Below, piece by piece: positions 49,791 to 59,625 of a DNA stretch of 64,000 nt. The translations under genes were made by a program, and so were the position numbers. Below the pieces are notes generated by a model. The model worked only from the letters and a program-made list of their open reading frames with translations, searched no databases and was not told the DNA's origin. The stretch is from Melanocharis versteri. Its lineage: Eukaryota; Chordata; Aves; Passeriformes; Melanocharitidae. Positions within the stretch are counted from its first letter, which is position 1, and every line of letters begins with the position of its first letter. Location: positions 62,001 to 126,000 of the forward strand of contig VZTG01009298.1 in NCBI GenBank assembly GCA_013397845.1, read 5' to 3'.

Positions 49791-50986
49791 CAGACAGCCA
49801 GCTTCTGTTCTCACTTACAGACTACAAATCATGCATAACTTCAGTGATGTTGATGCTATTAGCTCGGTGCAAACCCAAGGTTTGTGAGGCTTGCGGCAGC
49901 CCCTTTGTGGTTTTGGTTTGTGGCCATTTCTGGGTGCTTTCCAGTGCTAGTTCTAGCAGAAATCTTGCAGTGCCAAGGGGGAGCCAAGCTTGCTGTTATT
50001 TCTAGGCCCCTGTGCAAAGTACAGATGCTGGGATAAGCAACAAAGCTGAACCTTTGGTTTTCCCTAAGGGATCTAATCTGTGAAAGAGGATCAAGCTTAG
50101 AATTTGAGTCTGGCATTTCTATATGGCCACCCCATAGCATGGGAAAGTCAGATGTAAGTTTTGGTTCACCATCTTTAGAGTGGGTGTTTGTGAGGCAAAG
50201 ATTTTGGGGAGGTGCCCTCCAAAACTTGGCAACATTTAGATCTGGAGGTTTGATTCAGGCATGAGTGGAAATGCTCCATTGGATGTCACCACTATTTTCC
50301 CTCTGTGGGCACATCCTTTGCTTTTCTAACTTTTCCTGACTCCTTTCAAACACCAGACAGAGATCTTGCTCGTCTTTGCCTCCCTAGCTCACCCTCAGCA
50401 GCCCCCAGAAAATGACATCCCATTCTACATCAGCTCTGGAATCAGCTGATATGCTGTTCATTACATTGCTCTGTGCATATGGATTCCTGTCTTAAAAATT
50501 ATCTTTTTTAACCAGAGGATACAGCATTATCCTAATCTCTATTACATGGTGCTTGACTAATTCCCCGGAGTAGTGTCAGTCATAAATTTTGTGCATTTTG
50601 AAGTGGTTTCCACCTAGTCTGACTGTGGTCATTCCCATCGTTCGTATGTGTGTGTAGTTAGCTCCTGACTTCCACTCCTGAGGCTCCCATGGAAATTAGT
50701 TCCAGAGGGTAATGATGTGTTTAGTAATGAGACTTACACCACAGGGAAGAAATGAAATCAGGTCACTGGTGCATCCATCCAGGATGTTCCTCCCATTTAG
50801 TTTCCTCCAAAAATAAGGCTCAACACAGGTATCAACTGCAGATTCTTGTGTTCAGGAATGTGCATTCCTGAGAGAGCTTCCTGGCAGGTCAGCTGTGAAA
50901 GGAGGTAGATTATAAATAAGACATTTTAGAAAATATTCACTGCGAATGGGCAATTTCATAATCCTCCTCCTCCTTGCACTCCTCAG
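49791..50986. other. Non-coding sequence, no gene seen
   Basis: No gene or clear repeat. One 93-codon minus frame (49859-50140) has no motif. Confidence 0.55.
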
Positions 50987-51140
50987 AGAAAGAAAAGGAA
51001 AAGGAAAAGAAAAGAAAAGAAAAGAAAAGAAAAGAAAAGAAAAGAAAAGAAAAGAAAAGAAAAGAAAAGAAAAGAAAAGAAAAGAAAAGAAAAGAAAAGA
51101 AAAGAAAAGAAAAGAAAAAGAAGAAAAGGAGTAAAGAAAG
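50987..51140 (+). repeat. (GAAAA)n microsatellite, 23 pure units
   Basis: From 51004 to 51118 the plus strand is 23 uninterrupted GAAAA units, flanked by imperfect AAAGG/AAAAG units. The tract is all purine on one strand and nearly mirror-symmetric, so it could adopt triplex (H-DNA) structure. The Lys/Arg/Glu-rich open frames through it (50946-51276) are translations of the repeat and not genes. Confidence 0.97.
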
Positions 51141-52284
51141 GAATCAGATATTTTCCTTAGGTGCTTCCTGCATATTTTTCACAATAGGAGACATTTGTAA
51201 CATGACTTCTTGTGCCAAAGGGCAAACCAAAAAGGACAGAGGCTGGTGTGTGGAGCTGTTTCAGGCTGCAGTGTAGTATCTTCCTTTCCAGCCCTGCCAC
51301 AGAGGAAGGCTTGAGGGCTTGCAAATATCAGAGCAGAGAGAGTAGGAAAGTAGTGAATCGTGGCATGGCCTTGTGCAGGAGCCAAATTAAGCAAAGTTTA
51401 CAATCCCAGTCTTGGCTGAGGAATGATTTTTTTCAGTAGAAAAAAAATGTATTGATCCATCCATTTAACCAGAGATATGGAGAGCAGCTATTCTTAGGAG
51501 AGCTCCATCTGCTTTCACATTCTTCCTATCCCCTGCTTCGAGCCCATGGCTCTTCTCCAACATATCTTGAAACTGAGATCTTTAAAGCTAAGCTTTTTGT
51601 GTATAGGTAGATTAATTCAGGGATCTCTGGCAGGACCTCCCAGCCCTGCTATTGACTCCTAAGTAGTTAACACGTTTAACACTTAGGGGTCAGCTTTGCA
51701 CTGCTCGAGGGCTGCCATGACTTACTTTGGGTGGCATCTGGTCTTAGGCTAGGGAAGTAAAAAACTGATATTTTTGCTGCCCTGAGAATTTGTCACTTAA
51801 AGTCTGTCTGTTGTCACATGAACTGCTCCATTTATATCCTTATGTTTTGTGCTTATGACTTTTTATAACTGCAGAGAAAATACCCAGAGCCTATTTCCCA
51901 CCCCGGTCATAGCAGAAGAGTGACTTTGTGGTGATTCCCGCCCTGTCCCTCTTTAGCAGGAGGATCCTGTGTGTTTGGTTTGCTGCTGATCTCCTGCTGG
52001 AGAGACCAAAACAGCCCCACCGGGAGGGCTGGTTTTCCCTGCCGGAGCAGCGGTGGAGTGTGTGGAGGGCTGTAAATAAAGCAGGCTGGAGCTGCCGGGG
52101 GCTCACAGGCACAGTGGCCATTGTTGTGCCTGTAGTGAAATTGCCCTTGGTTCTTTTGTGCTGACCAGAATATGATGTGAGCCAACACAAATGGCTCTCA
52201 CATGTTTTCGTTGGTGTAAATGAGGCATTCAAGTATAAAATGAGGCAGTTGCAAGCTGATCAGCTTGAGAGCTGAGGCAGAAAG
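51141..52284. other. Non-coding sequence, no gene seen
   Basis: Overlapping frames at 51891-52232 on both strands (78-113 codons) reflect slightly higher GC. I see no RNA gene or repeat. Confidence 0.55.
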
Positions 52285-52338
52285 CTCTGGATAAGGGTAA
52301 TCACTTTGGACAAGGGTAATAGCTTTGGACAAAATAAT
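52285..52338 (+). repeat. 19-bp tandem repeat, about 2.8 copies
   Basis: Units begin at 52285 (CTCTGGATAAGGGTAATCA), 52304 (CTTTGGACAAGGGTAATAG) and 52323 (CTTTGGACAAAATAAT, partial). Copies 1 and 2 differ at about four positions. Confidence 0.85.
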
Positions 52339-53532
52339 GCATGCCTCACTGATGAGCCCTAGAAAGGCTCATGCTGATTTGTGAAACAGATCTCTAAATT
52401 ATCTTCTGTAGGCAGAGCTGGTTAGAAAACCTTTTAAATGAATATAAAAGCTTTCTGTCAAAAATGAAGTTTTTTCACCAGAATGAAATAGGGTGTAATT
52501 GCAGGTTTTGTTTCTCTCGATCAGCTTTTTTTACAATAATTTCATTTTCATGTGGAAGTGTTACTTCTGCTCAGAAAGTAATGCTTGCACGTAGTTCCAC
52601 TGCTTTGTTCCAACTGGCAAAGTTAGAATAAAAAAAATTATCTGGTTTTCAACTGACAAGAGCTTAAGGACAGTTAGAGGATGGGGCACAAAGCGAGTCT
52701 TTGTTTTCTCACCCTTCCCCCTGCCTGTGCCCATTCTTTTTTTCTAATTTTCCTACAGGGAAGCCATTATTTCTTGATGGGGAAATCTGGAATGAAGTTT
52801 TCTTGGAAATTATCTTTTTCCTAGAGAATCTAATTTTGTTTGTAGGATCTCAGAGATTCAGATTCAGATTCTGGACCCCATCTCCTCTTAGGATATGTTT
52901 CATTCCAGACCTGACTAAGGTACCTTTTCCCACTGAAAATCTTTCATTCGATTGACCCAAGATGACCAGCAAGAATTTCAGTCAAACATGCTTATGTTAC
53001 CTGCTTGTTTATTCAAGGGATCAGAATGTGTTAAGAAAGGTTTTTCACCTTGACAAAAAGGGGAGAGAGGAAAAGTTAGGTGCTTCCTAAGAATGGGAAC
53101 GTACTTTGGATAACACCTGGGTGATTTCAGCAGGCTCAGAGACACCGTCTCTCATTAAGTCTGTCCAGCTCTGCACTGTAAGCAGGTAAAGTGCCTTGGT
53201 GGGGCTGCCCCTGAGCTAATGGTTATACAAACTGTTGGCAGGATTTACTGGCTTGTGTGGATGCTGCATGAGCTTCTGGTGAGTTACCTGTCTACTCAAT
53301 CTACTGCCATGACACCTGTCTGATAATACCTTATTATTCTGCCAAATGGAAGATCACTTCCCTATGACCTTTCCTTTTGCTAACACACCCTGCCCATATA
53401 CAGTGTTCTGGCCTTCACAAATGTATTGGTATACAAGTTGGTGTTTTGTTTAGGTCAGCCTTCCCCCCCTTACTCTGGCTAATTAATAGGACAGTGAACT
53501 TCAGGCTGCTGGTTCATGTAACACACAACTGA
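52339..53532. other. Non-coding sequence with a small hexamer repeat
   Basis: AGATTC is repeated three times at 52854-52871. The AT-rich part 52430-52560 has a TTTTCA/AAAATG texture like 45940-46210. No gene: the 84-codon plus frame 52701-52955 is Phe-rich because of the T-rich DNA. Confidence 0.55.
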
Positions 53533-53562
53533 ACTGATGAATCCTGTACTGATGAATCATGT
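53533..53562 (+). repeat. 15-bp tandem duplication
   Basis: ACTGATGAATCCTGT (53533-53547) and ACTGATGAATCATGT (53548-53562) are adjacent and differ at one base. Confidence 0.9.
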
Positions 53563-54001
53563 ATATCTCCTAAAAAAAAGCGTGTCTCTTTCCCAACATG
53601 GAAACTTTTGCTTTCAGAAATCTGTCTCAAATTCTGAAAACTCAGAATGTCTTTGTTTCTGAAAGTTGAACAGTTTTTAGCAGAAAATAGCTCCCTTCCC
53701 TCAGACACTATGAATTATCATGTGCCTCCTTCATACATGCCACTTTCTACCAGCTTCTTCAATGAATATATTTTGGCAAATACTTTAAATTTGTTAAATT
53801 ACAAGATTTTGGAAAAAAAATTAAAACATAGGCATTTTCTAAAAATGTTGTTTAATTTGCAAGGAAAACATTTTGATGTAAACAACCCACAGTAACAGCT
53901 GTCATGCTATACTTGTTTACAGCTCTCTTCCCTAAGGGAATGTCAGAAACAAAGTGAGACAAGTTTAGAGGACTAGGATGCAGAACTCTTGAACTGAAGA
54001 T
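53563..54001. other. AT-rich non-coding stretch
   Basis: An 82-codon plus frame (53647-53895) reads like ordinary AT-rich translation (Leu, Asn, Lys, Phe) and matches nothing I know. There is no clear repeat. Confidence 0.5.
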
Positions 54002-54058
54002 CTGTCTCAGTGTTGCAAAACTGTCTCAGCGTTGCAAAACTGTCTCAGCGTTGCAAAA
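54002..54058 (+). repeat. 19-bp tandem repeat, three copies
   Basis: CTGTCTCAGTGTTGCAAAA (54002-54020) is followed by two identical units with C in place of the T (54021-54039 and 54040-54058). The near-identity points to a recent expansion. Confidence 0.95.
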
Positions 54059-55501
54059 CTCACATTTTACATGTTATAAATCTGGACTGGAATTTTAGCC
54101 TCTGCCTACTCCAGTCTCAAGAGCAAGGAGACCATTAAAGCACTTGGAGAAATCTGATATATAAATTCAGTAGGAAATGGTGGGTCTGAGATTTCTCCAT
54201 ACTTAGATGTTTTTGGTCAAGGGCTAAAATGGCCCATGGACCACCTTTAAGAACCACTTTTTTCTGCACTGTCTAACTGCCCCCAGCACATGTGCATCTC
54301 AACTCTTGCCTATGTCTTACTGTGGCTGTTGTGGTTCCTGAAAGGAGCTTCCCCCATCAGTAGCAAGGTGATACAACAAGATCAGCAGATGACACAAAGG
54401 CAGCTTCCTTCCTGTTATGTATGCATGCACTGTAAATTCAGAGCCTGAAGTTACTGTCAAGTTCTTTTCCCTCTGAGGGCAAAATCATAAGATGAGTAAT
54501 AATATATTGCTGCGAATATGTGTCTTCCTGAATCTACAGCTCTCACTGTGACATGTGAAATGGCTAGTTAGAACTTCATGACATTGAGATCAATATAACT
54601 TCCATCCTCTGGCTAACTATGTAGAATGTTTAAGTGTTTTGTAATTCTATTTGTATTGCTTCCTCTGCTTCCCTGCTGCTTGTAGGCTCTGTGGACGATC
54701 ATTGCTGAGGGACCTGCATCCAGTCAGAGTCCCAGAATTGTTCATGCTGTGCATTATCCTCACATGGTCATGAATTCCACAGTGACCTCAGCCATCCCTC
54801 TCATTGCCAGAGAAAAGAGCCACCCTCCCAGTTCAGAACAGTCTTATTTAATCTGAAGATTCAAACAGGAGGAAAAATGCTGGATTTCCTATTCCCCCAA
54901 AGCTGTCTGTGACCTTCATTGTACTTGATCAAGGTTCACATTCTTATCTGGGAGCATAGTGCAGTTCCAGGTTATGGCAGGTGGATACTGGCTACATGCC
55001 TATAAACAATTATGCTTCATAGCTTTATTAATATGACTGGTTTAACTTTGTTTTTCCCATATGTCTCAAGGCCTGACTGGAAGAGAGTACAACAAATGTA
55101 GGACCTGTAACACACATGTCCAATGAGAAGTTTTAATTATTTCCATTTGTTATTTTGGTGCAAACTTTTACTGCATTTGGACTTAATAAAAAAAAAATCT
55201 CCTCTTCCTCTCCTTTTCAATAATGAAAATACCTTTGTATAAAGTTTTCATTATCCTTGTGCTCTAGAAGCTACTTAACCATTTTGGTCAAATTTTCAAA
55301 TGATTTTGGGAAAATAACTGAGCCTGAAAGATTTCAATAATTAAAATGTTTCACAACCTGCAGTATGTTTTACTGGGGATTTACACCTGGAAGCTTATAT
55401 AGCCTTATCAATAGAATTTGCTTGCTTTTGGAGGGTACAAGGAGATTTTTCATCTGCATTTAGAGCCTTGTTATGAGACAATGCAGTTAATCCCTGAATT
55501 A
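54059..55501. other. Non-coding sequence, no gene seen
   Basis: No open frame of note and no recognisable interspersed repeat. An A run lies at about 55188-55197. Confidence 0.55.
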
Positions 55502-55550
55502 ACCCTACATATGGAGAGTAAACTCTCTGTTTACTCTCCATATGTGGGGT
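55502..55550. repeat. Near-perfect 22-bp inverted repeat (hairpin)
   Basis: Arms 55502-55523 and 55529-55550 are complementary at 21 of 22 positions, the exception (55506/55546) being a T-G wobble. The loop is 5 nt (TCTCT). Each arm contains CATATGGAGAGTAAAC or its complement. The loop and total length are too small for a standard animal pre-miRNA, and pairing falls off outside the arms. A template-switch origin or a decayed palindromic element is more likely. Old hairpins lose pairing by mutation, so it is either recent or constrained. Confidence 0.95.
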
Positions 55551-56863
55551 AACAAAGCGTAATTTGTCTGGGGCAGCACTCTTGACAGCTCAACAAGAGG
55601 TTCCATGGGTTCAAGCTCAGCCAAACTAATTAAATCACTGAGGTAATATTGTCTTACTACATCAGGCTACAGGCAGTAAACTGGGAAATAAATTTTGGCT
55701 ACATTCAGTAGGGAAGTGACACATTCTGGTTTAGATTCCTTCTTGTACATCTGTTTATCCCCAGCGAATACAGTTGAAAATCTACTTTGGTGCAAATTGA
55801 TCTGAATAGGCCTCCTAATTTGCAACTTTCTGCATCATGTTGATTTCTGACCTGTTTTTTGTGTGAGCTGTTGGCTTGTGGGAGCCCATACACAGATGGA
55901 GGGGAAAGGATGCAAGCAAACCACCTTCTGTAAAGGTGAATTGTATTTCCATGGCAGGAAGTGTGCCCAAGTTTAAACAAAGTTGGAGGAACTGTGCTTG
56001 GAATGACTGAAAGAGCTGAAAGAAGCTATTGAATATAGTTGTTACAATGTTGTAGACTCTCACTTTGATTTTGGCCCTCAGGAGACAAAACCTGCCTAAA
56101 ATTACCAGTTCCATCTATGATGGAAATGAGATGTGCACTCGTAAGTCCCTGCATCCCAGACATGTCTTTGACCTCATTAGAGACAAGTGTCGTCTTCAGG
56201 ACAAAGGAAAATTACTTTATAAGCACCAGGGATTGGAATGTAGCCTTGTAGCCCTGAATTACCCTTGCTGCACAGCTGTAGGAGTCCAAGGAGGTAAAAT
56301 ATATTGGGTGTCTCTGTTAACATTCTTTAGGAGCAGTTTCATTTCGTAGTGACATCCTGTAGACAGGAGGAAAGGACATTTATTAGCACTAAAACCTGGT
56401 TGTTATATGGCTGAAAATGTTTTGGCTCCACTGGAATTTAAACTTGTCTGACTGCTTGAAAAGTGTTCAGATTTAATATAACAGATTCAAATGTGCAGTC
56501 ATAGTTCGGTGTGAAATTCTCTTGTGAGGTAAGGAACTTGCTTTATAGGGTCTGAAGAATGATTCTAAACACCCTCCAGCTCCAAAGACAATGTAAAGGT
56601 ACCAGTTTCTGCATAGATCAGATTACTGCAAGTGTTAAAAATGCAAATCAATGTCAAATTCGATAAATAAGCGTTATCCACCTAGGGGTTCTGCTGGTAG
56701 TTATTAGCAAGAGCCATGCCTTAGTGATATTTCTTTCATGAGCTGCAGAACATTTAATTTCATTCAAAGTATAGCAGTGATGAAGTGAACAAATAGGAAA
56801 TAGGAATACAGAGGAACTAAGCAAAGGATCTTTCATAAAATGCTTCCCTTGGTTTCTCTACTT
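55551..56863. other. Non-coding sequence, no gene seen
   Basis: Frames of up to 99 codons at 55705-56349 on both strands have no motif. I see no RNA gene and no callable repeat. Confidence 0.55.
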
Positions 56864-57030
56864 TTGTCACGTATGTTAGATGTTTCAAGACCAGAAGGAA
56901 TCACTGTGATCACCCAATCTGACTCTTTCAGTCTTAAAGTTCATGCTGTGCATTCAGTACCAAACCCAGAACTTCTTGTTTTTGGAAGAGCAGGGAATTT
57001 GACTCCATTTTTTTTAATCTCTCGTGGCTG
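56864..57030 (-). mobile_element. Diverged CR1 LINE 3'-end fragment
   Basis: GACCAGAAGGAATCACTGTG (56890-56909), then ATCACCCAATCTGACTC, and then CCAAACCCAGAACTTCTTG, keep the order of a CR1 3' end read in reverse. It is the most diverged of the three CR1 ends. The right limit is uncertain. Confidence 0.7.
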
Positions 57031-57112
57031 CATTCTAATAAGCCCCGTTTAAAAGTTAAAGCCCCTAAGGCCAGACAGTATTTTGTTTCCTCCAGCATAA
57101 ATCACAGCAGCC

Positions 57113-57180
57113 TCAGTGGAACCAATAGTTACTCCACATTTTCATTTGGGGAAATTTAAGAGCAGAAAGAATGGAACTAA
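57113..57180. repeat. Ancient sauropsid-type interspersed repeat remnant
   Basis: The stretch starts 'CTCAGTGGAACC', goes on to AGTTACTCCACATTTTCA (57127-57144) and ends near GAGCAGAAAGAATGG (57160-57174). This resembles the wording '..caatggagttactcc-gatttacac...gagagcagaat-tggccc' of an unnamed dispersed element, the same kind as at 8566-8665. Confidence 0.4.
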
Positions 57181-58028
57181 ACTCTGAATTGCTCTGTTAC
57201 GTGACCACGTCTCCCTCTTATGCCTGATCTCAGTGATTACAATCCCAATGACACCGAAAACAATTTGCTTTCCCCTCAAAAAATGCTTTGAGCTGTGGTG
57301 CTGATGGCTGTGGTTCTCACTGCACCCAGAACACGGTCACTTACATATGTTTGTTATGTGTCCAATTGTGCTGATAAATTGCCTTTAGTTCTGATCAGGA
57401 ATCATTACAATCAAGCAATGTTGCATCTTTGTGGAGACTGAGCAGCCATTGTGTGGTGGGAAACTGAACAGAAGGCACCTTGCATGGAAAAGCATTCATC
57501 CAGAAAAACGTTGTTTTTGCTTTAGAGAACATGTAAAGCCAGGGCAGAGGGAGAATCAGGATTCATTGGCTACTGAAGGAAATGTTCTTTGGTTTTTTTT
57601 TTGTTCAGCACAATCTATTTTTTAATTGACAACTCTCAGAGAAAGGAGTGCAGTGCAGGGTGACACAAATACTCATCTGCACTCCTCTGGGGGAGAAACA
57701 GCTCATTACTGCAGGCAAAACTAGAGATCAGGCTCGCTTATTTTTAAGTTCCTCAGCTGTGGGAAACAGTTTTTTCATTCCTGTACTTTTAATAAAATCT
57801 GCACATTGTTATTTGCTTCGCTCTGATGAGGGTCTGGATTGATGTTGTAATGTGATGTTTGCCAAATTTGTAACGTTCTTTTAAATATATTTATTCTTCT
57901 TTCTACGAGGGCAAAGGATCTTATTTTGAATCCCCAAAGGCTTTCCCAACATATGGGGAATGAATAAATACTCAAAATGTCTACAACTGCTGTTACTGCT
58001 ACAGCTGCCAGCGTTAGGAAAGAACAAA
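57181..58028. other. Non-coding sequence, no gene seen
   Basis: No gene is supported. A T run is at about 57592-57602. The 118-codon minus frame (57775-58131) runs into the Z-DNA-prone tract and has no motif. Confidence 0.5.
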
Positions 58029-58056
58029 GTACGTACACACATGTGCGCATGCGTGT
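58029..58056. repeat. 28-bp alternating purine-pyrimidine tract with NRF1-like site
   Basis: All 28 bases alternate purine and pyrimidine (GT, AC, AT, GC and GT steps), a pattern prone to left-handed Z-DNA. Inside it TGCGCATGCGTG (58044-58055) is close to the NRF1 palindrome YGCGCAYGCGCR, and five CpGs survive in 28 bp in a CpG-poor region. Confidence 0.75.
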
Positions 58057-58231
58057 AAGAGTCAGAGGCAGAGGGAGAAATATGGTGTGGGCACTCTTGG
58101 GGTCAGGAGCGTTCTCTAATAAGGAACACATTTTACAGACAGCAAGAGAATTATTTTTACTGTGTTCATTTACAAGTCCTCAGGCAGGGAATTTTTTTGT
58201 GGGGATGTTTTTAAGGCTAATTATTTACAGC

Positions 58232-58300
58232 ATGCAGGGCTTGAACCTGCAGATCTTAATTTGGCAAAACTCCTGTTCACTTCAAGGGGTGCTCTGCATG
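58232..58300 (-). repeat. Possible tRNA-derived or unnamed SINE remnant
   Basis: On the minus strand GCAGG-TTCAAGC-CCTGC (58236-58252) makes a perfect tRNA-like T arm (5-bp stem, 7-nt loop) with a pol III B-box match. The adjoining sequence reads as the 'gagttttgcc' wording of an old sauropsid repeat. No matching acceptor stem or convincing A box is visible at the right distance, so this is not a functional tRNA. Confidence 0.3.
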
Positions 58301-58739
58301 GTGCACCCGGTGGAGGGCAGGGAGGGATGGGTGATGGGCACATCCTGGCTGTGAGGAGCTGCAGAAGACCCTGCTGACTTCAGTGAGAACTGAGCTTCTG
58401 TCTCTGATGGTAGAATTTACCGGAGTGTGGAGCTGTGGGAGTGGCACAGCGCTGGGGCAAAGTGGCCGAAAAGAGTGGTTTGGAGGAGAATTTTTTTTCC
58501 ATCATTCTTAGACAACTTGCCTGATTTTTAACTCAGTTTTTTGACCTTGAACTTTAAAGCAGCCTTTTATGGGATATACCCCAGAAATGTTATGGTGTTC
58601 CCATGCAAACCACACTGAGTTTGAATATTTAAGTCTTTAGATATTAACACTATGATTCTGAATGGTGTCCTATTATTAAAAAAAAAAAAAAAAAAGAAGA
58701 GCAATGTTTATTAAATTTCCATCCAGTACCAACCATTTT
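58301..58739. other. Non-coding stretch ending in an A18 tract
   Basis: A run of 18 A (58678-58695) is preceded by TATTATT. No SINE or processed-transcript body is recognisable upstream, so it is treated as a simple homopolymer. No gene is seen. Confidence 0.6.
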
Positions 58740-59330
58740 TAATTGAGAAACAGAATTCAATCAGCTCTTTCAATCAAGGAGATTTAAGAGCCACAGCATG
58801 GCAAGAGGAGGACTGGAAGCACAAGTGAAGATAATATTTCTGAGTCAGGAACCGTTTCTTTTTGTACTGTATTGAGCATGCTTGGCATGAGTGGATCTTC
58901 TCCAAACTGGATGCTGCTAGGCAGTTGTGATGATTGGGATGTTGATTGTACCAGTCATTTTACGGGCCTTTGCTAAATACTGTTTGACGTCTGATAGCAG
59001 CTGGGTGCTTTCAGCTTTCAAGGAGCTTTTAATTGGACAATTTTCCCTGGCATCGGCTTGTGCAAACCACCTGCAAATGAATATATTGCTCTCCATTAAA
59101 AATCAGCATATGCAGGATTCATATCCACCAGTAAGAAAACCCAGGTGACCTCTCTGCCCAATCACAGCTAATCAAGCCAGGTTGTTTTCTTGCAGTCATT
59201 AACATTTAAAATAATGTCCAGTCAATCAAGCTGGGGAAACAGATTTAGCCCACTCAATGATTTCATCATTCCCAATCATTTAGTCAGCATCAGTTATAAA
59301 GCACAGATAAATACATGGTTTTCAGGAAGA
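58740..59330. promoter_or_regulatory. Candidate enhancer: cluster of CAATCA/TGATTG hexamers
   Basis: The hexamer CAATCA or its complement occurs at 58758, 58771, 58931, 58943, 59159, 59223 and 59273: seven times in 521 bp. About 0.3 would be expected by chance at this base composition (hand estimate). TGATTG is the core of PBX/HOX-type sites, and some copies also read as inverted CCAAT-like ATTGG. Extra cores such as CATTAACATTTAAAATAATG and CAATGATTTCATCATT add to the picture. There is no tandem-repeat spacing, so a simple repeat does not explain it. Enhancer function is inferred. Confidence 0.45.
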
Positions 59331-59557
59331 GAAAGAGCTTAGTTCTTAGAGTATAGTTCTCTTAGAGCTTGAAAGGAGCTGGATAGCAAGAGAAGCCCAA
59401 TGATTCTTTCTTTTTCCTAGGGGCAGAAATTGCAGGAAATGCCAATGAATAGCCCCTCTCTCTTGAAAGAAGCTGCCAGAGGTTTCGTAGAGTTCTGGGT
59501 CCGGTGAAATAGAGTTTAGCTACTTTTCAAATCCAACATTTGAATTTTGTAGCTTGG
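59331..59557. other. Non-coding sequence, nothing seen
   Basis: Nothing recognisable lies between the hexamer cluster and the T-rich tract. Confidence 0.5.
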
Positions 59558-59625
59558 GGTTTTTTTGTTGTTGTTTTTATGTTGGTGGTTTTTGTTGTTT
59601 TTGTTGCTGTTTTTAAATTTTATTA
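59558..59625. repeat. T-rich (TTG)n-like low-complexity tract
   Basis: Runs of T broken by GTTG and GGTGG, closely similar in texture to 27865-27950. No element body is recognisable next to it. Confidence 0.75.

Noticed and set aside
50946..51276. Lys/Arg/Glu-rich open frames of 62-100 codons
   Set aside because: They are direct translations of the GAAAA microsatellite and carry no independent evidence of coding.
55502..55550. Hairpin as a microRNA gene
   Set aside because: A 5-nt loop and 22-bp stem without extended flanking pairing do not fit an animal primary microRNA.
58232..58300. Functional tRNA gene on the minus strand
   Set aside because: The T arm is perfect but no acceptor stem, anticodon arm or A box lies at the right spacing.
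58678..58695. A18 tract as the tail of a processed pseudogene or SINE
   Set aside because: No recognisable gene or SINE body lies upstream and no target-site duplication was seen.
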